The notes: generated by a model from the sequence alone, not told the origin. DNA of 64,000 bases from Gemmobacter aquaticus (GCF_007859075.1 NZ_VOAK01000011.1:1178001-1242000), one strand, 5' to 3'. Numbered from the stretch's first letter, positions 37,452-47,024 are shown. Program-made: numbers and translations.

Positions 37452-39266
37452 ATGCGACCAATCCATTTCGGCCATCTGCCGCGAATCCTCTGGCTGGCGG
37501 GCGCCATGCTGGCGGCCCAACCGGCCCTTGCCGAATCCCCCATGGGCGCCATCGCCATGCATGGCGAACCGGCACTGGCACCCGGCTTCACGCACCTTCC
37601 CTATGTGAACCCGGACGCCCCCAAAGGGGGTCGCATCACACTGGGTGAGCAAGGCGGCTTCGATAGCCTCAACCCGTTCATCATAAAGGGAAATGCGCCA
37701 AATCAGGTCACCGAGTTCACGGTTGAGACGCTGATGGGACGATCGCTGGATGAACCCTTCAGCCTTTATGGCCTGCTTGCCGAAACCATCCAGACCGACG
37801 AGGCGCGCAGCTACGTCGAGTTTACCTTGCGTGAAGAGGCGCGCTTTTCCGACGGCGCCCCCGTTACCCCCGAAGATGTGATCTGGTCGTTCGAGACGCT
37901 CGCGACGAAAGGACAGCCGCGCTATGCGGGCGCCTGGAAAAAGATTGCCCGGTCCGAGATCACCGGGCCACGCAGCGTGCGCTTCACCTTCAACGCGCAA
38001 GACCGCGAACTTCCACTGATTCTGGGTCTGCGCCCGATTCTGCGCAAGGCCGCGTGGGAGGGGCGCGAGTTCGGCGAATCGACCCTGATCCCCCCGGTCG
38101 GCTCTGGCCCCTATACGGTCGCCGAGGTTGATCCCGGCCGTTCCATCACTTTCCGCCGCAATCCGGACTGGTGGGGCAAGGATCTGCCTTTCAACCGCGG
38201 TCAGCACAATCTGGATGAGATCCGGATCGAGTATTTCGGTGTCGACACCGCGCTTTTCGAGGCATTCAAGGGCGGGGCCATCTCTGCCTACCGCGAGACA
38301 AACCCGGCGAAATGGCTGGGTAACTTTAACTTCCCGGCCGTCACTTCAGGCGAAGTTCTGAAGGTCGAGGTGCCGCACCAGCGGCCTTCCGGGATCGAGG
38401 GTTTTGCCTTCAACACCCGCAACCCGCTGTTTGCCGACTGGCGTGTGCGCGAGGCGCTGATCCATGCCTTCAACTTTGAACTGGTGAACCGCACACTGAA
38501 CGGCGGTGTGCAGCCGCGCATCACGTCCTATTTCGGCAATTCGTTTCTGGGCATGAAGCCCGGAGTTCCTGCCGAGGGCAAGGTGAAGACGCTGCTTGAG
38601 CCCCATGCGGCCGAGCTTCTGCCCGGCGCGATCGACGGCTACGCCCTGCCCGTCGCGGACGGATCAGAGGCCAATCGCAAGAACATGCGCGTGGCCGTCA
38701 AGCTGCTGGAGGACGCTGGCTGGACCGTGCGTGACGGAGTGCTGGTCAATGCCGAGGGCAAGCCGTTTGCTTTCGAGATCCTGCTCACCAACGGGCAAGA
38801 CGAGATGATCTCGGCCGCCAACATCTATATCGAGGCGCTGAAACGTCTGGGCATCGAGGCGCGGCTGACCACGGTCGACAATTCGCAGTACAAGGAACGC
38901 ACCAACGCCTATGCCTTTGACATGACGCACTTCATTCGCGCCCTGTCCCTGTCGCCAGGCAATGAACAAGTGCTCTACTGGGGCGCGGCTGGCGTCACCG
39001 AACCCGGCACGCGGAACTGGCCGGGCATCAACTCGCCTGCCGTGGGCGCGCTGATCGACGCGATGCTGCAGGCGCGCGACCCTGCCGATTTCACCGCCGC
39101 GACCGAGGCGCTGGACCGTGCGCTGATCACCGGGCGCTACGTCGTGCCGGTCTGGTTCTCTGACACCTCACGCATCGCCTATCGTCGCGGGCTGCACTTC
39201 CCGGACCGCTTCCCACTATATGGCGACTGGCCGGGCTGGCAGCCGCAGACATGGTGGGCCGAATGA
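37452..39266 (+). CDS. ABC transporter periplasmic peptide-binding protein (YejA/family 5)
   Basis: A periplasmic solute-binding protein of 604 residues with a cleavable signal peptide (hydrophobic core about 11-22, likely cleavage after AQPALA). The domain is SBP family 5, with FTHLPYVNPDAPKGG and RFSDGAPVTPEDVIWSFE. These fit the YejA-like branch that binds oligopeptides or microcin C. No permease or ATPase genes are adjacent, so it must work with a transporter encoded elsewhere. No convincing ribosome binding site was seen. A hairpin follows the stop. Confidence 0.88.
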   Translation: MRPIHFGHLPRILWLAGAMLAAQPALAESPMGAIAMHGEPALAPGFTHLPYVNPDAPKGGRITLGEQGGFDSLNPFIIKGNAPNQVTEFTVETLMGRSLDEPFSLYGLLAETIQTDEARSYVEFTLREEARFSDGAPVTPEDVIWSFETLATKGQPRYAGAWKKIARSEITGPRSVRFTFNAQDRELPLILGLRPILRKAAWEGREFGESTLIPPVGSGPYTVAEVDPGRSITFRRNPDWWGKDLPFNRGQHNLDEIRIEYFGVDTALFEAFKGGAISAYRETNPAKWLGNFNFPAVTSGEVLKVEVPHQRPSGIEGFAFNTRNPLFADWRVREALIHAFNFELVNRTLNGGVQPRITSYFGNSFLGMKPGVPAEGKVKTLLEPHAAELLPGAIDGYALPVADGSEANRKNMRVAVKLLEDAGWTVRDGVLVNAEGKPFAFEILLTNGQDEMISAANIYIEALKRLGIEARLTTVDNSQYKERTNAYAFDMTHFIRALSLSPGNEQVLYWGAAGVTEPGTRNWPGINSPAVGALIDAMLQARDPADFTAATEALDRALITGRYVVPVWFSDTSRIAYRRGLHFPDRFPLYGDWPGWQPQTWWAE

Positions 39267-39268
39267 GA

Positions 39269-39290
39269 AACCGGCAGTGGATTGCCGGTT
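39269..39290 (+). terminator. Hairpin after the peptide-binding protein gene
   Basis: AACCGGCA, loop GTGGAT, TGCCGGTT forms an 8-bp stem overlapping the end of the gene's 3' flank by two bases. It has no T tract, so it may be a weak terminator or an mRNA-stabilising hairpin. Confidence 0.45.
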
Positions 39291-39388
39291 CGACACGAGG
39301 GGAATGACAAAACTGCCGGGCCGGTTTATTTCTGCAGTACCGGTCTATGGCAACACGACCAAGAACAAGAAACGAGCAGAGGCTGACC

Positions 39389-39517
39389 ATGAAGAAACTG
39401 CTGGTGATCGCAGCCCTCGCCGGGGCGCTTGGCGCACTTGCGGGCTGCAATACCGTTGATGGCATCGGACAGGACATCTCGGGCGGGGCGAATACGGTTT
39501 CCGACTGGTTGGGCTGA
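39389..39517 (+). CDS. Entericidin-type small lipoprotein
   Basis: A 42-residue lipoprotein: a lysine-rich start, hydrophobic core and lipobox LAGC with Cys20, then a short mature part NTVDGIGQDISGGANTVSDW. This matches the entericidin EcnA/EcnB family, small envelope lipoproteins of which EcnB is a bacteriolytic toxin and EcnA its antidote in E. coli. Only one member is here; single homologues are common in alphaproteobacteria and their role is unclear. Confidence 0.85.
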   Translation: MKKLLVIAALAGALGALAGCNTVDGIGQDISGGANTVSDWLG

Positions 39518-39523
39518 CCCCGG

Positions 39524-40954
39524 TCACGCGACCGCAAGTTGCTCCTCGGCCTCCGCCGCGGTATCGCGGCGGCGGATGACTGTCACGCTGCAATGCGCCT
39601 CGGCGACAACCTGGCTTGAGACCGAGCCCAGATAGCGGCGCGTCGAAGAATGGCCACGCGCACCCATCAGGATATGATCCACGTTGTTATGGGTCGCGTA
39701 TTCGATGATCGCCGCTGCCGGATCGGTGTTTTCCAGCACGCTGTAGGTCAGCCGCTCGTCCCCCAGATCGATCCCCTCGGCCCAGTGACGTAGCCCGACG
39801 AGGCGCGAGACGTGCAGGTTGCGCCCCTCGTCATCCACCGCTGAATCGATGGCAATGCGGCTGGTCTTGATGACGTTCACGCAAGCCACGCGCATGTCGG
39901 GCTGCGTCGCCAGCATCCGGTGAACGTTCTGGCGCAAGAGGTCGGCCAGCGTCTCCATCTCGGGCGACAGGTCGACAGCGACCATCAGGATCGGCGCCTT
40001 GCTGATCTGGGACTGAACGCTGACCGGCGCGGGAAAGCCCTTGATCTTGCGCATCCGCCACCAGCGTTTCCACACCGTCATCCGGCTGTCGCGCTTGAGC
40101 TTCATCGCCCTGTCCGAAAGCTTGACCTGCGCGGGATGCGTCAAGTCAAAGAAGATCTGCGCGGCAGTCTGATAACGCTTGGCGGGGTCAACCTCCAGCG
40201 CGCGCAAAATGATCTCTTGCAGCCATTCAGGCAGGTCAGGCACCAGCGCACGCGGCGGGATCGGGTCACGCCACAGCCGCGGGCGCACGCCGCGCAGTGT
40301 TTCGGGCTTGCCGAATGGCAACTTGCCGGTCGCGGCCTGATAGATCATCGCGCCGAGCGCAAAGATGTCAGAGCGCGGGTCGTCGCGAGAGCCCAGAAAC
40401 TGCTCGGGCGCGATATAGGGGTAGGTTCCCATCGGAATGGTGAATTCCTCGGCCAGGAGATCGGGCAACTGGTCGTGCCGCGACAGGCCATAGTCGATGA
40501 GCACCATCTCGCCCGTCGGCCGCTGCAGGTAGTTTTCAGGCTTCAGATCCAGATGGATCACATGCTGGCGGTGCAGATCGTGCAGCGCATCGGCCATCCG
40601 CGCGGCAAGCTCGATCGTGTCGGACACGGCAAAGGGCGCCTGACGGAAATGCACCAGAAGCGAGTCGCCCGGAATCCGTTCGGTCACCACATAGGGCAGC
40701 ACCGCGAAATCACCGACGCCGATCACGCGGGGAACATGCGGGCCAACGAGGCGTGGCAGGATCATCTGCTCGACCTCAAACCCCACGATGGTGGGACCAT
40801 CGTATCCATCGAGGATCTTGGGCACCTTCATCACCAGCGGCGTACGGTAGAGGGGATGCGTCACCTCCCAAATGGTGGCGAAGCCGCCTTCGTGCAGCTT
40901 TTCGCCAATGGTGAAGCCGTCGATTTCAAGCCCGGTATGGGCGCGCACCCGCAT
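39524..40954 (-). CDS. Serine/threonine protein kinase fused to a universal stress protein domain
   Basis: A 476-residue cytoplasmic two-domain protein. The N-terminal kinase (about 12-275) has a glycine loop LHEGGFATIW, K43 in VMKVP, the catalytic loop HLDLKPEN (H134, D136, N141), DYG at 154-156 in place of DFG and IAPEQF. The HLD makes it a non-RD kinase. The C-terminal USP domain (about 325-465) ends in MGARGHSSTRRYLGSVSSQV, the ATP-binding G-2X-G-9X-G(S) pattern. The gene starts 3 bases after a metallophosphoesterase stop, so kinase and phosphatase are co-expressed. Substrates are unknown. Confidence 0.88.
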   Translation of the reverse strand: MRVRAHTGLEIDGFTIGEKLHEGGFATIWEVTHPLYRTPLVMKVPKILDGYDGPTIVGFEVEQMILPRLVGPHVPRVIGVGDFAVLPYVVTERIPGDSLLVHFRQAPFAVSDTIELAARMADALHDLHRQHVIHLDLKPENYLQRPTGEMVLIDYGLSRHDQLPDLLAEEFTIPMGTYPYIAPEQFLGSRDDPRSDIFALGAMIYQAATGKLPFGKPETLRGVRPRLWRDPIPPRALVPDLPEWLQEIILRALEVDPAKRYQTAAQIFFDLTHPAQVKLSDRAMKLKRDSRMTVWKRWWRMRKIKGFPAPVSVQSQISKAPILMVAVDLSPEMETLADLLRQNVHRMLATQPDMRVACVNVIKTSRIAIDSAVDDEGRNLHVSRLVGLRHWAEGIDLGDERLTYSVLENTDPAAAIIEYATHNNVDHILMGARGHSSTRRYLGSVSSQVVAEAHCSVTVIRRRDTAAEAEEQLAVA

Positions 40955-40957
40955 CTC

Positions 40958-41698
40958 TCACGCTCCTGATACAAGCCGCATGGCAAGGCTTTCTGGCAAG
41001 CCCGCATTGCGGATCTTTGTGACGGTCAAGGCAACCTCATAAGGCACGCGGTGAAAGGTCAGCTCGTTGGTGACCGTGTCATACATGGCCCAGCCTGCCA
41101 TCGGGCGACCATCGCGCGGCTGGCCAACCGAGCCCACGACGGCCAGCCAGCGGCGCGACCGGATCAGCGGCACAGGCGCGCCGATCATCATGCGCTGCTC
41201 TTTCACACGACCGTTCATGTCATGGCTGTAAAGCTGCGGGACATGGACATGGCCGCAGAAGATGACCCGCGCCTTGCTGACGCGGAACGAAGGCATCGCG
41301 CGCTGCGCCGAGGTGACATAGATCCAGTCCTGCGCGTCGTTCGCGCTGGCATGGACAAACAGCAGGTCGTCGATCTCTTGCCGCATCGGCAGGTTTGCAA
41401 GGAAAGTCGCCTGCTCGGCTGAAAGGCGCGGCCGGGTCCAGTCAATCGCGCGTCGGGCGGTGATATTCATGGCCGTGTCGGGCCGGGTGACGGCGGCATC
41501 GTGGTTGCCCTGGACAATCAAGGCGCCCCCCTCGACCAGATCCTGCGCGCGGGTGCAGCACCATTCGGGGTCGGGGCCGTAGCCGACGATATCGCCCAGC
41601 ATGACGATCCGTTCGGCCTTGCGGCGCTCGACATCGGACAGCACGGCCGAGAACGCCTCTCGGTTGGCGTGGATATCCGTCAGAATCGCAATGCGCAT
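40958..41698 (-). CDS. Metallophosphoesterase (calcineurin-like)
   Basis: A two-metal phosphoesterase of 246 residues. All motifs are present: DIH (8-10), GDIVGYGPDP (about 35-44), GNHD, VHAS and GHVH. It belongs to the bacterial YfcE/ApaH-like group, which includes protein and dinucleotide phosphatases. A strong GAGGGGGG site fixes the ATG at 41698. It lies immediately upstream of the kinase-USP gene, suggesting that it reverses that kinase's phosphorylations or acts in the same signalling unit. Confidence 0.88.
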   Translation of the reverse strand: MRIAILTDIHANREAFSAVLSDVERRKAERIVMLGDIVGYGPDPEWCCTRAQDLVEGGALIVQGNHDAAVTRPDTAMNITARRAIDWTRPRLSAEQATFLANLPMRQEIDDLLFVHASANDAQDWIYVTSAQRAMPSFRVSKARVIFCGHVHVPQLYSHDMNGRVKEQRMMIGAPVPLIRSRRWLAVVGSVGQPRDGRPMAGWAMYDTVTNELTFHRVPYEVALTVTKIRNAGLPESLAMRLVSGA

Positions 41699-41882
41699 GC
41701 AGGCCCCCCTCTGCTCATGGCACCCTAGAGCGCCCGAACACCTGCGACAATGACGCGCATCTGCGACCGATCGCCACCGGCCATCCCAGAAAGCCTCAAG
41801 GCGCGGCGGCGCACAGATCACCCTGCGCCAGTGCGGAGACTGGCGTCTTGCATCCCCCGGGGGGCGGGTCTAGCAAAGGGAA

Positions 41883-43397
41883 ATGCTTTCCGTCACCGAA
41901 CCAACGGCATCGCCGCCGCTGCCGGCCTCATTCAACCTTGCCGCGCATGTTCTGGCCCAGGCCGATGCGCTTGCCGACAAGATGGCCATGCAGATCGTTC
42001 GCCCCACCGGGGCGGAGCGGTGGAGCTACGGGCGCCTTCAGGCTGCGGTTCGCGGTGCCGGTACGGGCCTTCTGGCGCGCGGCCTTGCACCGGGCGACCG
42101 GGTGCTGCTGCGACTTGGGAACGGACCCGAGTTCCCGGTGGCGTTTCTGGGTGCGATCGCGGTTGGTCTTGTCCCCGTGCCCACATCGGCGCAACTGACA
42201 AAGGCCGAGGTCACGGCGCTGGCGGAACAGATCCGCCCGCAACTGGTGATCCACAGCGCCGACATTGCCCTGCCAGACGGCAACAGGACTCTACTGGACG
42301 CGGCCAGCCTGCTGCAGATGGCGACGCTTGCGCCTTGCGACTGGCACATGGGACCAGCCGACCGCCCGGCCTATATCATCTTCACCTCGGGCACCTCGGG
42401 GCGGCCCTTCGGCGTTGTCCACGCCCATCGTGCAATCCTTGCGCGGGCGCAGATGCATGACGACTGGGAGGGGTTGACGCAATCCGACCGACTGCTTCAT
42501 GCCGGGGCCTTCAACTGGACCTTCACGCTCGGCACCGGGCTGATGGACCCTTGGACCGTCGGCGCCACCGCGCTGATCCCAGGGCCTGGCGTGCTGCCCG
42601 CGCAGCTGCCCCTTCTCCTCAAGCGGTTTGATGCCACGATCATGGCGGCGGCGCCGGGTGTGATCCGCCAGATGTTGCGCGCGCCGATCCCTGCGCTGCC
42701 GCGCCTGCGCCACGGGCTTTGCGCCGGCGAAACCCTGACCCCCGCCCTGCGCGCAGCCTGGGGTTCGGCCACCGGCACCGACCTGCATGAGGCACTTGGC
42801 ATGTCAGAGGTCTCTACCTACCTATCGGGAAGCCCTGCCCGCCCGGCACCCGAAGGTTATGCAGGCTACGCGCAGCGGCATCGCAGGATCGCGATCCTTT
42901 CGACCGACGGTGAGCCTCTGCCGCGCGGCGAACCCGGCGAGCTTGCCATCAGCCGCAACGATCCCGGACTGATGCTGGGCTATCTGGACGCCGACGACGC
43001 AACCGCCGCCCGCTACACCGGCCCATGGTTCCGCACCGGAGACATGGCCGAGATGCGCGAGGACGGTGCAATCCGCGCCCTCGGTCGCAGCGACGATCAG
43101 CTTAACCCAGGCGGCTTTCGCGTCTCACCGCAAGAGGTAGAGGCGGCGCTTGCCGGCATTCCGGGGATCGACGATCTGGCGATTACCGAGGTCAGCGTGA
43201 AAGACGGCACCCGTGTGCTCGCCTGCCTCTACACAGGCCCTGCCGCGTTGGACCAGACGCAGCTTGCAGCAGAGGCCGCGACGCGGCTTGCCCGCTACCG
43301 CCAACCCCGCATCTGGGCCCATGTGACTGCCCTGCCCCGAAACGCAAATGGCAAGCTGAACCGGCGCGCCCTGCCCGATCTCTGGAGCCCCGAATGA
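41883..43397 (+). CDS. Adenylate-forming acyl-CoA synthetase-like ligase
   Basis: A class I adenylate-forming enzyme of 504 residues. The P-loop FTSGTSGRPFGVVH starts at F167, and the C-terminal hinge and catalytic lysine region reads GGFRVSPQEVEAAL and NANGKLNRRAL. The normal P-loop has PKG; here the lysine is replaced (RPFG), which is unusual and may alter ATP handling. It is close to short- or aryl-acid CoA ligases. It begins an operon with a DsbA-fold protein (ATGA overlap) and an MFS exporter. The acid substrate cannot be told. Confidence 0.85.
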   Translation: MLSVTEPTASPPLPASFNLAAHVLAQADALADKMAMQIVRPTGAERWSYGRLQAAVRGAGTGLLARGLAPGDRVLLRLGNGPEFPVAFLGAIAVGLVPVPTSAQLTKAEVTALAEQIRPQLVIHSADIALPDGNRTLLDAASLLQMATLAPCDWHMGPADRPAYIIFTSGTSGRPFGVVHAHRAILARAQMHDDWEGLTQSDRLLHAGAFNWTFTLGTGLMDPWTVGATALIPGPGVLPAQLPLLLKRFDATIMAAAPGVIRQMLRAPIPALPRLRHGLCAGETLTPALRAAWGSATGTDLHEALGMSEVSTYLSGSPARPAPEGYAGYAQRHRRIAILSTDGEPLPRGEPGELAISRNDPGLMLGYLDADDATAARYTGPWFRTGDMAEMREDGAIRALGRSDDQLNPGGFRVSPQEVEAALAGIPGIDDLAITEVSVKDGTRVLACLYTGPAALDQTQLAAEAATRLARYRQPRIWAHVTALPRNANGKLNRRALPDLWSPE

Positions 43398-44038
43398 TCC
43401 GACTCGACATCTTTTCTGACCCGGTCTGCCCGTGGTGCTACCTCGGCAAGGCCTACCTGGATCGCGCGCTTGAGGCCAATCCTGAACATCCGTTCATCAT
43501 TGAATGGCACCCGTTCCAGTTGGCACCGCAGATGCCGCGCGGCGGCGTTGAACGTGCAGCCTATCTCTTGCGCATCTTCGGCACGCAGGACCGCGCCGTC
43601 GCCGCCCACCTGCGTCTGGCAGAGCTTGGTCGCGAGGCCGGGCTTGAATTCAACTTCGAGGCGATCAAGACCACGCCCAACACCTTTGACGCCCACCGCC
43701 TGATTCACTGGGCGGGGCTTGAGGGGCGCCAGTCGGCAGTCGTCTCTGCCCTGTTCCGCGCCTATTGGCGCGAGGGGCGCGATATCGGCCACCATGATGT
43801 GCTGGTCGATATCGCCGAGAAGTCAGGGCTGGACCGGCAGGTGATCGCCCGGCTTCTTGCCAGTGACGCCGACGCCCAGACCGTCGCCGCGCGCGAATTG
43901 CATGCCCGCGAGAAGGCCATCTCGGCGGTGCCGACCTATATCGTCGCCGACACGCACGTGATTTCAGGGGCGCAACAGCCCGCCCTGTGGGGCCGTGTGA
44001 TCGACGAGCTACTGAATCGGAATGAGGGCCAGGAATGA
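43394..44038 (+). CDS. DsbA-family oxidoreductase (FrnE-like)
   Basis: A cytoplasmic thioredoxin-fold protein of 214 residues with CPWC (C12-C15) near the N-terminus and the DsbA/FrnE insertion and C-terminal VPTYIVADTHVISGAQ (cis-Pro loop). FrnE-like proteins act as disulfide isomerases or stress proteins. Both ends overlap neighbours by four bases (ATGA), so it is tightly coupled to the ligase before and the MFS transporter after it. Confidence 0.9.
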   Translation: MIRLDIFSDPVCPWCYLGKAYLDRALEANPEHPFIIEWHPFQLAPQMPRGGVERAAYLLRIFGTQDRAVAAHLRLAELGREAGLEFNFEAIKTTPNTFDAHRLIHWAGLEGRQSAVVSALFRAYWREGRDIGHHDVLVDIAEKSGLDRQVIARLLASDADAQTVAARELHAREKAISAVPTYIVADTHVISGAQQPALWGRVIDELLNRNEGQE

Positions 44039-45234
44039 CTGCGCAACAGCCGCTTTCGCGGGCCGAATTCGTCGCCTTGATCGCAACGCTTTTCGCCATC
44101 ATCGCCTTTTCCATCGATGCAATGCTGCCAGCGATCCCCGAGATCGCCGCAACGCTTACACCGGATTCGCCCAACCGCGCCCAGCTGATCGTGACCAGCT
44201 TTGTCTTTGGCATGGGCGCAGGAACCCTGTTTGCCGGACCGCTGTCCGACACGCTTGGACGCAAGCCTGTGATTGTCGGCGGCGCGCTGCTCTACTGTGG
44301 TGGCGCCTTCTTCGCCCATCAGGCCCCCACGCTCGAGACCCTGCTCGCCGCGCGCGTCCTGCAGGGGATTGGCGCTGCCGGGCCACGCGTCGTGTCGTTG
44401 GCCATGGTGCGCGATCTGCATTCGGGCCGGCAGATGGCGCAGATCGTGAGCTTCGCCATGATGATCTTCACCCTTGTTCCGGCCATGGCGCCGCTTCTGG
44501 GCAGCGGCATCATCGCGGCCTTCGGATGGCGGGCGATCTTCCTTGCCTTCATGGCGTTCTCGGCCATCGCTGTCCTCTGGCTTCTGCTGCGCCAGCCCGA
44601 GACGCTGCCACGCGCGGCACGGCGCCCGCTTCAGGCTGGCCCCTTGCTGCAAGCGCTGCGCGAGGTGCTGACGAACCGCGTGGTCGTCATCGCCATTGCC
44701 GTGCAGACCCTGTGCTTTGCCTGCCTTTTCGGGACGATCTCTTCGACCCAGCAGATCTTCGACATCTCGTTTGGCCGGGCCGAGAGCTTTCCGCTGTGGT
44801 TTGCCGTGATCGCACTGATGTCGGGCACCGCCAGCATCATCAACGCCTCGCTGGTGGTGCGTGTGGGCATGCGCGCCATGATCAACTGGACGCTGCGCAT
44901 CCAGATCGTGCTGTCCCTGATCTATCTGGCGATCCTGACGCTGACATCCGTGCCGGACACCGAGCTTTTTGCCTGCCATGTGATCTGGACGATCAGCGTC
45001 TTCATGCTGGCGGGGTTGACGCTGGGCAACCTGAACGCCCTCGCGCTAGAGCCTCTGGGACACATCGCGGGCATGGCGGCATCGGTCAGCGGGTCGCTGG
45101 CAACGGTGCTGGCCGTGACGATCGCTGCCCCCCTTGGCCTTGCCTTTGACGGAACCCCCGTGCCGCTGGTGCTGGGCATCTGTGTCCTTGTGGGGCTTGG
45201 CGCGGTGCTCATGGTGGTGATGCCAAAGCGATGA
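44035..45234 (+). CDS. Bcr/CflA-family multidrug efflux MFS transporter
   Basis: A drug:H+ antiporter of 399 residues with twelve predicted membrane helices. The motif DAMLPAIPEIAATL is in helix 1 and the loop GPLSDTLGRKPVIVGG after helix 2 is the MFS signature A. The Bcr/CflA assignment rests on the overall pattern. It is last in the ligase-FrnE-MFS operon, so export of the ligase's product is one possibility. Confidence 0.88.
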   Translation: MTAQQPLSRAEFVALIATLFAIIAFSIDAMLPAIPEIAATLTPDSPNRAQLIVTSFVFGMGAGTLFAGPLSDTLGRKPVIVGGALLYCGGAFFAHQAPTLETLLAARVLQGIGAAGPRVVSLAMVRDLHSGRQMAQIVSFAMMIFTLVPAMAPLLGSGIIAAFGWRAIFLAFMAFSAIAVLWLLLRQPETLPRAARRPLQAGPLLQALREVLTNRVVVIAIAVQTLCFACLFGTISSTQQIFDISFGRAESFPLWFAVIALMSGTASIINASLVVRVGMRAMINWTLRIQIVLSLIYLAILTLTSVPDTELFACHVIWTISVFMLAGLTLGNLNALALEPLGHIAGMAASVSGSLATVLAVTIAAPLGLAFDGTPVPLVLGICVLVGLGAVLMVVMPKR

Positions 45235-45250
45235 CGTAAGGGGTCACGCT

Positions 45251-45278
45251 TTGGCAAAACTTAAACCTTAAGTAGAAC
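45251..45278 (+). promoter_or_regulatory. Candidate promoter and palindromic operator of the RTX gene
   Basis: TTGGCA (45251-45256) and TAGAAC (45273-45278) are spaced by 16 bases. ACTTAA-ACC-TTAAGT, a perfect 6-bp inverted repeat at 45259-45273, lies between the two hexamers and could bind a repressor. The RTX ATG is 84 bases downstream. Confidence 0.35.
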
Positions 45279-45361
45279 GCGGTCTTTTCCAGTTTTCGCC
45301 ACATTCCTCCGTCATCCCATTTGCCCATGGAGCGATGATTTCCATTGCGAAAGGGACACCC

Positions 45362-47008
45362 ATGACGACTTATACCCTCACTGGAATTAACACGACTGAA
45401 GCCGGCGGTGTGGCGACTGCCGTCAATGGCGCTGCAACCATCTCCTTTGTCGCCTCGGTCAACACCGACGGCCTGACCTTCAAGTATGCCATCGAAAACG
45501 AGGTCGCCGGCGACTTCGGCGCAGCAGTCCTTGACGTCAGCGAATCGGACACTCTGCTTGGCCTGATGGTGAACGGTTCCCCCGTCGACGCGGCGACCGA
45601 TCTGTACATCGCGGAATACAAATGGGTTGACAACACAGGCCCTAGCCCGGTCACCAAGGCGGCCCTTGTTCTGCGCGTCACGACCGGCAGCACCTACTCC
45701 TACTTCGTGCTTGACGGCGACGCATTGCCGACCCTTGCAGACGCGACCGCTTACAACGCCTTTATCGCCTCGCTCACGCTGAAGACCTCGGTCCGTGACG
45801 ATATGGATGACGACCTCATCAAAATCGAGGGCTATAACTTCCAGGCGGAAGACTTCGCCACAGGCGAGACCGAGAACGATACAATTGCCGCGGCCGACGG
45901 CTACGACTGGACGGGCGGCATTTCCACCGGCCGCGGCGCCGATGTGGTCACCGGCGGTGACGGTGACGACGTGATCGATGCCAGCTATTACGGCACCAAC
46001 GCCACTCTGCAGACCAACGACACCGACTCGGTTGACGGCGGCGCTGGCAATGACTCGATCATCGCAGGCTACGGCGCCGACGTTCTAATTGGCGGCCTTG
46101 GCAATGACTCGGTCAGCGGTGGCGCTGGTAATGACGACATCAACGGTGGCCACGACAACGACGTCTTGCGCGGCGGCAATGGCGCTGACACCATCCTGGG
46201 CGATCTCGGCGACGACTCGCTCTTCGGCGACACCGGTGCAGATTATCTGTCGGGTGACGCCGGAAACGACGTCATCAACGGCGGCTCGGGCGCAGATACG
46301 CTCATTGGTGGCGATGGCGCCGACAGCATGAACGGCGGCACCGGCGCCGACACGATGAACGGCGGCGACGGCAGCGATACGATGGTTGGCGGCGACGGCA
46401 ATGACTCTCTTGATGGGTGGAATGACGATGACCGCCTTGATGGTGGCCTCGGGAATGACCGGCTTGAAGGTTACTTCGGCAACGACACGCTGATCGGCGG
46501 CGACGGCAGCGACCAGCTGTACGGTGAAGCTGACAACGACAGCCTCAATGGCGGCACCGGCAATGACACGCTGAGCGGCGCAGATGGTGACGACACGATC
46601 CTTGGCGGTGCAGGCGTTGACTCGATTACCGGCGGTAACGGCAATGACTCGATCGACGGTGGCTCGGGCTCCGACAACATCAATGCTGGCGCGGGCAATG
46701 ACATCATCGCCGGCGGCATCGGTTCGGACACGCTCAACGGCGGCGACGGCAACGACACGATGAACGGCGGTTCGGGTTCGGATACCTTCGTGTTCCAGAG
46801 CGAATCCGACTCCGACGTCATCAATGGCTTCCAGAACAACATCGATACGCTGAATGTTGACTTCGGCACCGTCGACACCTGGGAAGAACTGCGCGCTCTG
46901 GCAGTCCAGTCCGGCGACAACGTGGTCATCACCTTTGAGGATGATGACATTGTGACCATCAACAACATGACCATCGCGAATCTGCGCGACGACGTTATCT
47001 TCTCCTGA
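45362..47008 (+). CDS. RTX-repeat (hemolysin-type Ca2+-binding) secreted protein
   Basis: A 548-residue, strongly acidic, cysteine-free protein. Residues 1 to about 190 are a non-repeat N-terminal domain that I do not recognise. About 195-485 is a nearly continuous run of roughly 30 GGxGxDxLx nonapeptides that would form a Ca2+-dependent parallel beta-roll. The last 70 residues ([16 protein letters not shown] ... NLRDDVIFS) match the C-terminal part of type I secreted RTX proteins, so export by a TolC-dependent type I system is expected. No ABC/HlyD genes are in the window. There is no catalytic signature, so a structural, adhesin or surface-layer role is as likely as a toxin. Confidence 0.88.
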   Translation: MTTYTLTGINTTEAGGVATAVNGAATISFVASVNTDGLTFKYAIENEVAGDFGAAVLDVSESDTLLGLMVNGSPVDAATDLYIAEYKWVDNTGPSPVTKAALVLRVTTGSTYSYFVLDGDALPTLADATAYNAFIASLTLKTSVRDDMDDDLIKIEGYNFQAEDFATGETENDTIAAADGYDWTGGISTGRGADVVTGGDGDDVIDASYYGTNATLQTNDTDSVDGGAGNDSIIAGYGADVLIGGLGNDSVSGGAGNDDINGGHDNDVLRGGNGADTILGDLGDDSLFGDTGADYLSGDAGNDVINGGSGADTLIGGDGADSMNGGTGADTMNGGDGSDTMVGGDGNDSLDGWNDDDRLDGGLGNDRLEGYFGNDTLIGGDGSDQLYGEADNDSLNGGTGNDTLSGADGDDTILGGAGVDSITGGNGNDSIDGGSGSDNINAGAGNDIIAGGIGSDTLNGGDGNDTMNGGSGSDTFVFQSESDSDVINGFQNNIDTLNVDFGTVDTWEELRALAVQSGDNVVITFEDDDIVTINNMTIANLRDDVIFS

Positions 47009-47024
47009 TCGATCGCAAGACAGT

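Noticed and set aside
41850-41880. CCCCCGGGGGG sequence resembling the G/C hairpin of the interspersed repeat
   Set aside because: The CTTCCTCTTGG...ATACCC core is absent, so it was not counted as a copy.
45259-45273. Possible CtrA site (TTAA-N7-TTAA) in the RTX promoter
   Set aside because: The two TTAA boxes are only three bases apart, so the spacing does not fit CtrA; kept only as an unassigned palindrome.
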